From JBQTIM01 sp052388135 (lineage in GTDB: Bacteria > Elusimicrobiota > Elusimicrobia > FEN-1173): a DNA stretch of 64,000 bases. Location of the stretch: the NCBI GenBank assembly GCA_052388135.1, contig JBQTIM010000069.1, forward strand, positions 6,416 through 70,415, read 5' to 3'. A model generated the notes under the pieces. It saw only the letters and a program-made list of their open reading frames with translations, did no database searches and was not told the origin of the DNA. How positions within the stretch are numbered: the stretch's first letter is position 1; each line of letters starts with the position of its first letter. The translations under genes and the position numbers were made by a program. Shown here one piece after another: positions 44,753 through 53,208 of this stretch.

Positions 44753-45892
44753 ATGTCCATTTTGATCAGCGCCCTGGCCATCGTGCTGGTGTTCGGGGTG
44801 GTTATCTTCGTCCACGAGTTCGGCCATTTCATCGTCGCCAAGAAGTCCGGCGTGAAGGTGGACCGCTTTTCCTTCGGCTTGGGGCCGGAAATTTTCGGCT
44901 TCAACTGGGGCGAGACCCGCTACTGCGTCGCCTGGATTCCCCTGGGCGGCGAGGTGCGCATGGCGGGCGAGGCCGCCTTCGAGGAGGGCGACCCCGACAA
45001 GCCGCCCCAGCCCCGGGACCCGCGCGAATTTTTCGCCAAGCCCTGGTACCGCCGCATCCCCATCGTGGTGGCGGGCCCGGCCATGAACTACGTGCTGGCG
45101 TTCCTGATTTTTTCCGTCATGGCCCTGACCTGGGGCGACCCCCGCATCTCCCCCGAGCCCGTCATCGGCGAAGTGATGGCCGGCTACCCGGCCGAGGAAG
45201 CCGGCCTGCGGGCGGGGGACCGCGTGCTTTCTTTGGACGGAAAGCCCGTGGCCGCCTGGACGGAGATGGCCGAAGGGATCCACGGGCGGGCCGACCAGGC
45301 GGTGGCCGTGGAATACAAGCGGGGCGAGGAAACCGGCACGGTGCGGCTCACCCCGCGCCTCGGGCCCGAAGGCCGCGGCCTCATCGGCGTCACGCCTTCC
45401 ACCGTTTTCGACAAAGTGGGCTTCTGGACCGCCTGGGTCCGCGGCGCCCAGCAGACCTGGATGTGGACGGAATACACCCTCCGCTACCTGGGAGAAAAAC
45501 TCGTCAAGCGCGAGAAGCCGGAGCTGTCGGGCCCCCTGGGCATCGCCACCGTGGTGGCCAAGGCGACGCGGGCCGGCGTCCAGGACATGCTCTACCTCAT
45601 CGCCCTCATTTCCGTGGGCATCGGCCTCTTCAACCTGTTCCCCATCCCGCTCCTGGACGGCGGTCACCTCATGTTCTACCTTTGGGAAGGCATCACCAAG
45701 CGCCCCGTCACCCGCCGCGCCATGTCCGTGGCCAACACCCTGGGGCTTTCCCTGCTCCTCACCGTGCTGGTCTTCGCCACCTACAGCGACATCCAGCGCA
45801 TGCGGGGCGGAAAAGGCGGGGACACGGAGACGTCCCAGCCGAAGGACGCCGGCGCCGCCGAAACAAAACCCGAGAGCCCCGCCGTTCCATGA
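44753..45892 (+). CDS. rseP: Site-2 zinc protease RseP
   Basis: The 379-residue membrane protease has the zinc motif HEFGH at residues 21-25 in the first membrane helix. A PDZ domain at ~125-205 includes VMAGYPAEEAGLRAGDRVLS. The third ligand is in FNLFPIPLLDGGHLMF near 296-311. In known bacteria it cleaves anti-sigma factors and signal-peptide remnants. One PDZ domain is seen where E. coli RseP has two. The last ~30 residues are a polar tail. It lies 76 bp after dxr. Confidence 0.96.
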   Translation: MSILISALAIVLVFGVVIFVHEFGHFIVAKKSGVKVDRFSFGLGPEIFGFNWGETRYCVAWIPLGGEVRMAGEAAFEEGDPDKPPQPRDPREFFAKPWYRRIPIVVAGPAMNYVLAFLIFSVMALTWGDPRISPEPVIGEVMAGYPAEEAGLRAGDRVLSLDGKPVAAWTEMAEGIHGRADQAVAVEYKRGEETGTVRLTPRLGPEGRGLIGVTPSTVFDKVGFWTAWVRGAQQTWMWTEYTLRYLGEKLVKREKPELSGPLGIATVVAKATRAGVQDMLYLIALISVGIGLFNLFPIPLLDGGHLMFYLWEGITKRPVTRRAMSVANTLGLSLLLTVLVFATYSDIQRMRGGKGGDTETSQPKDAGAAETKPESPAVP

Positions 45893-45955
45893 GTCTCTTC
45901 TCCTCCGGCCCCGCGTGCTGAAGTTCCGCCTCGCCGCCTCGCGGCGCGCCCTTTC

Positions 45956-47656
45956 ATGAGGCTTTCCCGCGCCCTCGCCCCGACGCTGCGCGAGCCGCCC
46001 CGCGACGCCGACAGCGTCTCGGCCAAACTCATGCTGCGGGCCGGCCTCGTGCGCAAGGTGGCGGCGGGCCTTTACGAGTGGCTGCCTCTGGGCCTGCGGG
46101 TCCTGCGCAAGGTGGAGCGCATCATCCGCGAGGAGATGGACCTCATCGGCGGCCAGGAAGTTTCCCTGCCCGTCCTCCAGCCCAAATCGTTGTGGGAGGA
46201 AACCGGCCGCTGGCAGGTCTACGGCAAAGAGCTCATGCGCCTCTCCGACCGCAAGGACGCCGAGTTCTGCCTGGCCCCCACCGCCGAGGAGGTCATCACC
46301 GACCTGGCGCGGCGCGAGGTGCGCTCCTACCGCGAGCTCCCGCTCCTGCTCTACCAGTTCGGGGCCAAGTTCCGGGACGAGATCCGCCCGCGCTTCGGCG
46401 TCATGCGCGCGCGCGAGTTCCTCATGAAAGACGCCTACTCCTTCCACGCCGACGAGGAAAGCCTGGAGGGAACCTACCGCGCGGCCTACGAGGCCTACAA
46501 GAAAATCTTCACCCGCTGCGGCCTGGACTTCCGTCCCGTGGAGGCCCAAAGCGGCGCCATCGGCGGCAGTTTCTCCCACGAGTTCATGGTGCTGGCGGAA
46601 ACGGGCGAGGAAGCCATCGCCTCCTGCGCCTGCGGCTACGCGGCCAACGCCGAACGCGCCGAGATCAAGGACGGCGGCCCCGCGGAGAAGCCCGAACAAC
46701 CCCAGCCTCTCCAAGAAGTGGACACCCCGGGCGCCTGGACCGTGGAGGCCGTGGCGAAGCTCCTGGGCGAGCCGCCGGAAAAATTCATCAAGACCCTCTT
46801 TTACGTGGCCGACGGAAAACCCGTGGTGGCCCTGGTGCGCGGCGACGCGGAGCTCAACGAGGCCAAACTGCAAAGGCTGCTCGGCGCGAAACTCCTGCAC
46901 AAGGCTTCCGACGAGGTTTACCGCCAGGCGGCGGGCTGCGACGTGGGTTTCGCCGGGCCCGGCGGCCTCAAGGCCCCCGTCTACGCGGACCACGGCCTGC
47001 GGCACCTCGCCAACGCCGTGTCCGGCGCGGGAAAAAAAGACAAGCATCTTAAGAACATCAATTTCGGCCGCGATTACGGCGTGGAGGCCTTCGCCGACCT
47101 TCGCGTGGCCAAGCCCGGCGACGCCTGCCCCCGCTGCGGCCGGCCGCTGACCTTCTCCCGCGGCATCGAGGTGGGCCACGTGTTCAAGCTGGGCACGAAA
47201 TACTCCGAAGCTTTGCAAGCCGGCTTCCTGACGGAAAAAGGCGCCAAGGCGCCTTTCCTCATGGGCTGCTACGGCATCGGCGTCAGCCGCGTCGTAGCCG
47301 CCGCCATCGAGCAGCGCCACGACGACGCCGGCATCGCCTGGCCGCCCGCCCTGGCGCCCTACCACGTGCTGGTTTTGCCCTTGAACGTCACCCACCCCGG
47401 CGTCCTGTCCGCCGCGGAAAAAATCTACGCCGAGCTGGCCGCCCGGGGCGTGGAAGTTCTGCTGGACGACCGCGACCGCCGCGCCGGCGAAAAGTTCGCC
47501 GACGCGGACCTGCTGGGCATCCCCTGGCGCGTGGTGGTCGGCGAGAAGAAGCTGGCCGCCGGTCTGGCCGAGCTCAAGCGCCGCTCCTCCCCCCAGGCCG
47601 AAGACGTGCCGCTGGACGTTGTGCCGGACCGCCTCCTCAAAGACCTCTCCGCCTAA
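45956..47656 (+). CDS. proS: Prolyl-tRNA synthetase, bacterial type with editing domain
   Basis: The 566-residue class II enzyme has motif 1 near LPVLQPKSLWEETGRW, motif 2 FRDEIRPRFGVMRAREFLMKD taken across FGVMRAREFLMKDAYSFH, and motif 3 GCYGIGVSRVVAA. The YbaK-like editing insertion lies at ~255-385 (VVALVRGDAELNEAKL; GPGGLKAPVYADHGLRH). A C-terminal anticodon-binding domain follows (VLVLPLNVTHPG). It closes the rpsB block; no clear terminator directly follows. Confidence 0.97.
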   Translation: MRLSRALAPTLREPPRDADSVSAKLMLRAGLVRKVAAGLYEWLPLGLRVLRKVERIIREEMDLIGGQEVSLPVLQPKSLWEETGRWQVYGKELMRLSDRKDAEFCLAPTAEEVITDLARREVRSYRELPLLLYQFGAKFRDEIRPRFGVMRAREFLMKDAYSFHADEESLEGTYRAAYEAYKKIFTRCGLDFRPVEAQSGAIGGSFSHEFMVLAETGEEAIASCACGYAANAERAEIKDGGPAEKPEQPQPLQEVDTPGAWTVEAVAKLLGEPPEKFIKTLFYVADGKPVVALVRGDAELNEAKLQRLLGAKLLHKASDEVYRQAAGCDVGFAGPGGLKAPVYADHGLRHLANAVSGAGKKDKHLKNINFGRDYGVEAFADLRVAKPGDACPRCGRPLTFSRGIEVGHVFKLGTKYSEALQAGFLTEKGAKAPFLMGCYGIGVSRVVAAAIEQRHDDAGIAWPPALAPYHVLVLPLNVTHPGVLSAAEKIYAELAARGVEVLLDDRDRRAGEKFADADLLGIPWRVVVGEKKLAAGLAELKRRSSPQAEDVPLDVVPDRLLKDLSA

Positions 47657-47708
47657 TTCCCGCCCTCCGTTCCTCCGCCGGACCCCCGACGGAACTCCGC
47701 CTGTTTTG

Positions 47709-47748
47709 GTTACAAAGATGTTACATCAAATTTACAAAAACTTAATGC
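47709..47748 (+). promoter_or_regulatory. Pho-box-like array of four 11-bp-spaced repeats
   Basis: GTTACAA (47709), GTTACAT (47720), TTTACAA (47731) and TTAATGC (47742) recur at exactly 11-bp spacing. PhoB/PhoP-type regulators bind such direct repeats (TTHACA in Bacillus). A -10-like TAGACT lies at 47768-47773. Confidence 0.5.
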
Positions 47749-47780
47749 GGCCTTAAGGCGTCCGGAATAGACTAGTCATA

Positions 47781-47859
47781 GGCCGAAGGAAGCATCGCTT
47801 CAAATTCGTCAATCGGCCGCCCCTTTAAAGCCGCCCGCCCCCCCGGGCGGCTTTTTTTT
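47781..47859 (+). ncRNA. Candidate small RNA with own terminator
   Basis: The predicted start near 47780 coincides with a hairpin: GGCCGA (47781-47786) pairs with TCGGCC (47813-47818), enclosing GAAG/CTTC (47789-47801). A terminator stem AGCCGCCCG/CGGGCGGCT with a T8 run ends at 47859. No ORF of note lies inside. It occupies the 322-bp gap between proS and the cNMP gene. Confidence 0.5.
47829..47859 (+). terminator. Strong intrinsic terminator
   Basis: AGCCGCCCG pairs perfectly with CGGGCGGCT over a short C-rich loop, followed by eight Ts. It could end the candidate small RNA and any readthrough from proS. Confidence 0.9.
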
Positions 47860-47889
47860 GCCCGCCGATGCCCGTGGGCGAGATTTTGC

Positions 47890-47918
47890 TTGAAAAAGGC
47901 CTCAAATCGTCGCATAAT
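47890..47918 (+). promoter_or_regulatory. Promoter for the cNMP-binding gene
   Basis: TTGAAA at 47890-47895, a 17-bp spacer and CATAAT at 47913-47918. It gives a ~54-nt leader before ATG 47979, which has GAGGA as SD. Confidence 0.65.
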
Positions 47919-47978
47919 GTCTCTTCCGCCGGCTCTTCCGCCAGGGTCCGGCCCACCCGTCTCCGAATCGAGGAATCC

Positions 47979-48452
47979 ATGCCGTTCGACGACACCATAT
48001 TTTTCAAGCAGAACGCCGAGCTCATCCAATTTTTCGGCGACCTCACCGACGACCAACTCCGGGAGCTCACGGCCGTCATCGAGCGCGACACCTACGACAG
48101 CGGCCGCACCGAGCTGTTTCAGGGGGAGATGACGCACAACTTCTACATCGTCAAGCGGGGGCGCGTCACCGTCACCGCCCGCGACACCAAGCAGAAGGAC
48201 AAGATCATCCTGGCGGAGCTGAAGGCCGGAGATTTCTTCGGCGAGATATCCCTTTTGGAGGCCACCACGGCCACCGCCACCATAAAAGTGGTGGAGGACG
48301 GCACCGAAATCCTCACCATTCCCCGGGACGCCTTCCAGAACCTCCTGCGGGAAGCGCCCCACCTGGAAGGCGCCCTGCGCCGGCGCATCGCCGCACGCAA
48401 GGAACAAAAAACGCAGGCCTTCAAGAAGCCCGAGGACGACGAGGTCGTCTAA
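47979..48452 (+). CDS. Stand-alone cyclic-nucleotide-binding domain protein
   Basis: The 157-residue protein is almost entirely one cNMP-binding beta-roll: ELFQGEMTHNFYIVKRGRVT, ELKAGDFFGEISLLEATTAT, and an IPRDAFQNLL C-helix. No DNA-binding helix-turn-helix or catalytic domain follows, so it is not a CRP regulator. A Lys-rich acidic tail ends the chain. It may pass a second-messenger signal to a partner protein; the kinase gene downstream is a possible partner. A start at 47868 is in frame but lacks SD support. Confidence 0.85.
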   Translation: MPFDDTIFFKQNAELIQFFGDLTDDQLRELTAVIERDTYDSGRTELFQGEMTHNFYIVKRGRVTVTARDTKQKDKIILAELKAGDFFGEISLLEATTATATIKVVEDGTEILTIPRDAFQNLLREAPHLEGALRRRIAARKEQKTQAFKKPEDDEVV

Positions 48453-48557
48453 GCGCCTTCTCCGTTCCAAATCCGCGTTCCCACCCGTCTGAAAATCGCC
48501 CGCCTACGTCCCGGTCCCCCGCTCTTGAGGCGGGCACGCGCTTCCATGAGAAAAGTG

Positions 48558-48586
48558 TTGAAGAGACGCCCCAATTCGCATAAGCT
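48558..48586 (+). promoter_or_regulatory. Promoter for the CHASE2-kinase gene
   Basis: TTGAAG at 48558-48563, a 17-bp spacer and TAAGCT at 48581-48586. The predicted start is ~3 nt before ATG 48596, another nearly leaderless case. Confidence 0.5.
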
Positions 48587-48595
48587 TATAGCCGC

Positions 48596-51499
48596 ATGAA
48601 AAAGAGTTGGGTGATGGACACGTTGGTGGGAATTTCTTTGAGCCTGGCCGTGGCGGCCGCGGCGTTCTTCCGCTGGCCCGTGACGGAGGCCTTGGAGAGC
48701 CGGCTCTACGACCTGCGCCTCCAGCATTCCCCCAAAGCCCCCCTGTCGGATCAAATCCTCTTCGTGGCCATAGACGACGCCAGCCTGGAATCCGCGGGCC
48801 GCTGGCCCTGGCCGCGGAGCTACATCGGCCAGATGGTCCAGCAGATCGGCGCCGGGCGGCCCAAGGTCATCGGCGTCAATATTTTCTTTACCGAAGCGGA
48901 CGAGAACCAGGGCTTGGAGCGCGTCCGCAACCTCCGCCAGCAGTACGTCGAGGCCGCCGGCGACCCGGCCATCGCCACCCTGCAGGCGCTCGTGAAAAAG
49001 GACAGGAAACTGCGGTGGGCGGAGACCGTCCTGGATCCTCTCTTGGACATGGACATCCTGTTCGCCGAGGCCGAGGACAGCCTGGACAACGACCGCGCCC
49101 TGGCCCTGGCCCTGCAGGAAACCCCCCGCGTGGTCCTGCCCATGACGTTCACGAGTCTGGAGGCTCCTCTGGCCGGGGAGCCGCCCGAGCTGCTGGACCG
49201 CATGAAAACCCGCGCCCTGGCGGAAGGCGAGCCGACGCCCCGGTCGGCGGTTCCGGAGGGTTACGCTCCCCTCCTTCCCCTGGAAAAATTTGCCGGCGCC
49301 GCGGCCGGCCTCGGCCACAGCAACATCTTCAAGGACTGGGACGGCTCCGTGCGGCGCGAGGCGCCGGTGGTCCGCTACCAGGGCCGCCTGTTTCCCTCAC
49401 TGGCTTTGGAGATGGCCCGCGTGGCCCGCGGCCTGGCGCCGGAGGACGAGAAGGTGTCGCCCGGGCGCGACGTCCTTCTGGGCGAAACGCGCATTCCTCT
49501 CGACGGAGAAAGCCGCGCGCTCATCAATTTCCCGTCGTCGTTTTCCGACCTCAAGACGGTGTCCGCCGTGGACGTCCTGGCGGAAAAAATCCCGCCCGAA
49601 ACCTTCAAGGACAAGCTGGTGCTGCTCGGCCCCATGGCCTCGGGCCTGGGCACGCTTTTCGTGACGCCGGTGGAAGCCAACTACCCCGACAGCGGCGTCA
49701 TCGTCACCTCTCTGCAGAACATTTTGGGCGGCTCGTTCCTCCAGAGGCCGGCGTGGGCTTTCCAGGCGGAGATGGGCGCCTTGCTGGCGGTGGCCTTGTT
49801 CGTGTCGTTCCTCCTGCCGCACCTGCGGGCCCGCATGGGCGCCCTTTGCGCTCTCTTGCTCCTCATCGCGCTGGGCGCCGCCGGCGCCTATCTTTTCGTG
49901 GCCCAAAAAATCTGGGTGAAGATTTTCTACGGCATGGCGCTTTTGGTTCTGGGCTACGGCCTCATCACCCTGCGGCGCTTCTTCTTCACGGAGCGGCGCA
50001 AGGAGCTCGTGGAGGCGGAGAGCATCGAGACCAACAAGATGCTGGGCCTCTCTTTCCAAGGCCAGGGCATGCTCGACATGGCCTTCGATAAGTTCCGCAA
50101 GTGCCCCGTGGACGACGCCATGAAGGACCTGCTCTACAACCTCGCCCTGGATTTCGAGCGCAAGCGCCAGTTCAACAAAGCCGCCGTGGTCTACGAGCAC
50201 ATCGGCAGGACCGACCCGGGCTACAAAGACATCAAGGAACGCCAGAAGGGCGCCAAAACGGCGGGCGACACCATGATCGCCGGTCCGGGCCTGGGAGGCA
50301 AGCGCGAGGGCACTCTGGTCATGGAGGGTTCCACCGTCAAGCCAACGCTGGGGCGCTACGAAATCGAAAAAGAGCTGGGCCGCGGCGCCATGGGCGTCGT
50401 CTACCTGGGCCGCGACCCCAAGATCAACCGCCAGGTGGCCATCAAGACGCTGCGCTTCAACGACGAGGTGGAGGAATCCGCCGTCAAGATGGTGCGCGAG
50501 CGTTTTTTCCGCGAGGCCGAGTCCGCCGGCACTTTGAACCACCCCAACATCATCCGCATCTTCGACGCCGGCGAAGACAACGAGGTTTCCTACATCGCCA
50601 TGGAGCTTCTGGCCGGCGAGGATTTGAAAAAATACACGGACAAGGCCAGCCTCCTGCCGCCCCCGCAGGTGATGGAGTACGCGGCCTTGATCGCCGACGC
50701 GCTGGACTACGCCCACGCCAACGGCGTCATTCACCGCGACATCAAGCCCGCCAACATCATGCGCCTGAAGGACGGCACCCTGCGCGTCACGGACTTCGGC
50801 ATCGCCCGCATCGCGGCGTCCTCCAAGACCCAGACCGGCACGGTCATGGGCACGCCCAGCTACATGTCGCCCGAGCAGATCGCCGGCAAAAAGGTGGACG
50901 GCCGCGCGGACCTGTTCTCCCTCGGCGTCATGCTCTACGAGATGCTGACGGGGGAAAAGCCTTTCGACGGGGACAGCATCGCCACGCTCCTTTTCCGCAT
51001 CTCCAACGAGGTCCACCCCGACCCGCGCTTGAAGGCCTCCGACCGCGTGTCCGTCGCCGCTCGGGCCGTCATCGACAAGGCCCTGGCCAAGGACCCGGTC
51101 CTGCGCTATCAGCGCGGAAGCGAAATGGCGGCCGACCTGCGGGAGGCTTTGAAGACCCCCGGCGCTGCGCCGGCCAACGCCGCGCGGCCGCCGGTGGAGG
51201 AGGAGGTTCCCGTTCCTCCGGCCGACCAGGCCGTCGCGCCCGCGGCCGAGCCGCCCGCGGCCGCGGCCGAGCCGCCGCCCGATGTTTCTTTCCCCGACAT
51301 GGGCGCCGGCATCGCCGCCGCCCTGGGAGGACTGACGACGGCGCCGGAGCCCCCGGCCGATCCCTACCCGCCCCCGAACGCCGCCGAACCCAACGGCCAT
51401 GGGGCGGAAACCGGAAACGAAAAACCCCTTTCTTCGGAAACCGTCCGCCTGCCGCCCGGCGAAGTCCAATTTCCCGACGACACCTTGAAAATGCCATGA
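48596..51499 (+). CDS. CHASE2-domain transmembrane Ser/Thr protein kinase
   Basis: The 967-residue protein has an N-terminal membrane helix and an extracytoplasmic CHASE2 domain at ~30-390 (RLYDLRLQHSPK; ILFVAIDDASLESAGRWPWPRS). Three membrane helices lie at ~390-465 and a tetratricopeptide-like linker at ~480-560. The Hanks kinase occupies ~585-840: GRGAMGVVYLG, VAIKTL, HRDIKPANIM near 713, DFG near 734, and GTPSYMSPEQ. An Ala/Pro-rich tail follows. CHASE2 is an extracellular sensor domain of unknown ligand. The PP2C and FHA genes that follow supply the usual phosphatase and phospho-Thr reader. Confidence 0.95.
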   Translation: MKKSWVMDTLVGISLSLAVAAAAFFRWPVTEALESRLYDLRLQHSPKAPLSDQILFVAIDDASLESAGRWPWPRSYIGQMVQQIGAGRPKVIGVNIFFTEADENQGLERVRNLRQQYVEAAGDPAIATLQALVKKDRKLRWAETVLDPLLDMDILFAEAEDSLDNDRALALALQETPRVVLPMTFTSLEAPLAGEPPELLDRMKTRALAEGEPTPRSAVPEGYAPLLPLEKFAGAAAGLGHSNIFKDWDGSVRREAPVVRYQGRLFPSLALEMARVARGLAPEDEKVSPGRDVLLGETRIPLDGESRALINFPSSFSDLKTVSAVDVLAEKIPPETFKDKLVLLGPMASGLGTLFVTPVEANYPDSGVIVTSLQNILGGSFLQRPAWAFQAEMGALLAVALFVSFLLPHLRARMGALCALLLLIALGAAGAYLFVAQKIWVKIFYGMALLVLGYGLITLRRFFFTERRKELVEAESIETNKMLGLSFQGQGMLDMAFDKFRKCPVDDAMKDLLYNLALDFERKRQFNKAAVVYEHIGRTDPGYKDIKERQKGAKTAGDTMIAGPGLGGKREGTLVMEGSTVKPTLGRYEIEKELGRGAMGVVYLGRDPKINRQVAIKTLRFNDEVEESAVKMVRERFFREAESAGTLNHPNIIRIFDAGEDNEVSYIAMELLAGEDLKKYTDKASLLPPPQVMEYAALIADALDYAHANGVIHRDIKPANIMRLKDGTLRVTDFGIARIAASSKTQTGTVMGTPSYMSPEQIAGKKVDGRADLFSLGVMLYEMLTGEKPFDGDSIATLLFRISNEVHPDPRLKASDRVSVAARAVIDKALAKDPVLRYQRGSEMAADLREALKTPGAAPANAARPPVEEEVPVPPADQAVAPAAEPPAAAAEPPPDVSFPDMGAGIAAALGGLTTAPEPPADPYPPPNAAEPNGHGAETGNEKPLSSETVRLPPGEVQFPDDTLKMP

Positions 51500-51581
51500 C
51501 CCGCGCGGGGGGGGGCAGGAGCGTTGAGGGCGAGAAAAATCAGGCGCGCGGTCCGCGCGCTCTCCGCCGGAGGTTTCCGTC

Positions 51582-52418
51582 GTGAAAATTTCCTCCGCCG
51601 GCCTCACGGATCCCGGCCAGGTCCGACGGAACAACGAAGACAGCTATTGGGTGGAGCCGGAGACGGGCCTCTACATCGTGGCCGACGGCATGGGCGGCCA
51701 CGCCGCCGGAGAGGTGGCCAGCCGCATGGCGGTGGAGGTGATCCGCGAGCAAGTTTCGGCGGGCCTCGCCTCCGGGCGCATCCCCGCGGTGGGGGACAAG
51801 ATGCTCCACGTGTCCCAGCGGGCCCGCCTCCTGGGCGCCGCCGTGCAGATGGCCAACGACGTGATTTTTTCCGCCGCCCAGGAGAACTTGGAAAAAAAGG
51901 GCATGGGCACCACCCTGGTGGCGATCCTGCTGGACAAGTCCCGTTTCGCCGTGGCGCACGTGGGCGACAGCAGGCTCTACCTCCATCGGTCGGGCCGGCT
52001 GGAGCAGCTCACCCGCGATCACTCCGTGGTGGCCGAGCAGGTGGCCCGCGGCCTCATCACGGCGGCCCAGGCGGAAACTTCGGATTTACGGAACGTGCTG
52101 TCGCGGGCCCTGGGCGTGGCGCCGGAGGTGCGGGTGGACGTGGACGAGCACCCCTTCCGGTCCGGCGATTCCCTGCTCCTCTGCTCCGACGGCCTCTATC
52201 GCGTGGTCCCCGATGACGATATGGGGCGGGAGCTGGCGCGGCGCGACCCTCCCGCCGAAACCTGCCGGCGGCTCGTCGAAGCGGCCAACGGCGCCGGCGG
52301 ACCCGACAACATCACCGTCGTCCTCATCCGACGGGAGAAAACGGCTTTGTGGCCCCGCATCGCGGGGTATTTCAATCCAGGAAAGGGCCTCCAGCGCTAT
52401 GGTCAAGCTCCTTCTTAA
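51582..52418 (+). CDS. PP2C-family Ser/Thr phosphatase
   Basis: The 278-residue phosphatase starts at GTG 51582 with GGAGG upstream. PP2C motifs in order: RRNNEDSYWV, VADGMGGHAAGE, GMGTTLVAILL, VAHVGDSRLYLHR, LTRDHSV, LLLCSDGLYRVV and GGPDNITVVLI, with the metal-binding Asp residues in DGMGGH, SDGL and PDN. It should reverse the adjacent kinase. It has a short C-terminal tail. It overlaps the FHA gene by 20 bp. Confidence 0.95.
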   Translation: MKISSAGLTDPGQVRRNNEDSYWVEPETGLYIVADGMGGHAAGEVASRMAVEVIREQVSAGLASGRIPAVGDKMLHVSQRARLLGAAVQMANDVIFSAAQENLEKKGMGTTLVAILLDKSRFAVAHVGDSRLYLHRSGRLEQLTRDHSVVAEQVARGLITAAQAETSDLRNVLSRALGVAPEVRVDVDEHPFRSGDSLLLCSDGLYRVVPDDDMGRELARRDPPAETCRRLVEAANGAGGPDNITVVLIRREKTALWPRIAGYFNPGKGLQRYGQAPS

Positions 52419-53109
52419 ATTCAACGCGGCGGTGATCCGGGAATTCCCCTTCGACAAGGACCAGGTCACCATCGGCCGCAAGCCGGACAACGACATCGTC
52501 ATAGACAACCCCGCCGTCTCGGGCTTGCACGCCCGCATCGTGAAGCAGGGCGGGGACTACCTTCTGGAGGATATGCAAAGCACCAACGGCACGTACCTCC
52601 ACGAGCGCAAGATCGTCAAGGCCAGCCTCCGCCACAAGGACGAGGTGGGCGTGGCCAAGCACACCATCGTCTTCTTGAACGACGAGGAGGCTCCCGCCGC
52701 CGTCCCGGCCGCGCCCGCCAAATCGGCCTCTCCCGACGCCACCATGGTCATCGCCGCGCCGGCCCCCGCTTCCAAAGAGGCCAAGGCCGTCGACGTGGTG
52801 GGAGGTTTGCGCGTGGTCAAAGGCCAGACCACCGCCGCCCAGTTCAGCTTGGTGGGCCTCACCACCTATATAGGTAAGTCGGACCAGGCCGCCATCCGCT
52901 TGAAAGGCCTTTTCGCCCCCGACCTCGCCGCCTGCGTGGCCCGCCAGCCCGAGGGTTACTATTTGAAGGCCATCAAACCCAAGTCGGTCAAGCACAACCA
53001 CCAAGTGGTGACGGACCAAATCCCCCTCCAAGAAGGGGATTTGATCGAGGTGGGGAACCTTCAATTGGTTTTTTACCACCAAAGCGCCGCCGGGCCGCTG
53101 TCCGGATAG
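52399..53109 (+). CDS. Protein with two FHA-like domains
   Basis: The 236-residue protein starts at ATG 52399, inside the end of the PP2C gene. The N-terminal FHA domain (~1-100) is complete: VTIGRKPDNDIVID, VSGLHARI and MQSTNGTYLHERKI, with Arg, Ser, His and Asn placed to bind phospho-Thr. A linker of Ala/Pro follows, then a degenerate FHA-like fold at ~140-232 (TTYIGKSDQAAIRLKG; VVTDQIPLQEGDLIEVGNLQ) that lacks the SxxH site. It is likely the reader or effector of the kinase. Confidence 0.92.
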   Translation: MVKLLLKFNAAVIREFPFDKDQVTIGRKPDNDIVIDNPAVSGLHARIVKQGGDYLLEDMQSTNGTYLHERKIVKASLRHKDEVGVAKHTIVFLNDEEAPAAVPAAPAKSASPDATMVIAAPAPASKEAKAVDVVGGLRVVKGQTTAAQFSLVGLTTYIGKSDQAAIRLKGLFAPDLAACVARQPEGYYLKAIKPKSVKHNHQVVTDQIPLQEGDLIEVGNLQLVFYHQSAAGPLSG

Positions 53110-53125
53110 GCGGCCGAGCCGGGCC

Positions 53126-53154
53126 TTGAAATCCGGCCGGAGCGGACTTAAAAT
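53126..53154 (+). promoter_or_regulatory. Promoter for the FecR/barrel operon
   Basis: TTGAAA at 53126-53131, a 17-bp spacer and TAAAAT at 53149-53154. The leader would be ~48 nt before ATG 53209. Confidence 0.7.
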
Positions 53155-53208
53155 TATCGGGAGATATTCTTGCGGGCGTTGAGGCGATTTACCATAATGG
53201 GGGCGGTT

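Noticed and set aside
44648..47395. 915-codon minus-strand ORF opposite rseP/proS
   Set aside because: Shadow of two canonical genes; no signature or SD.
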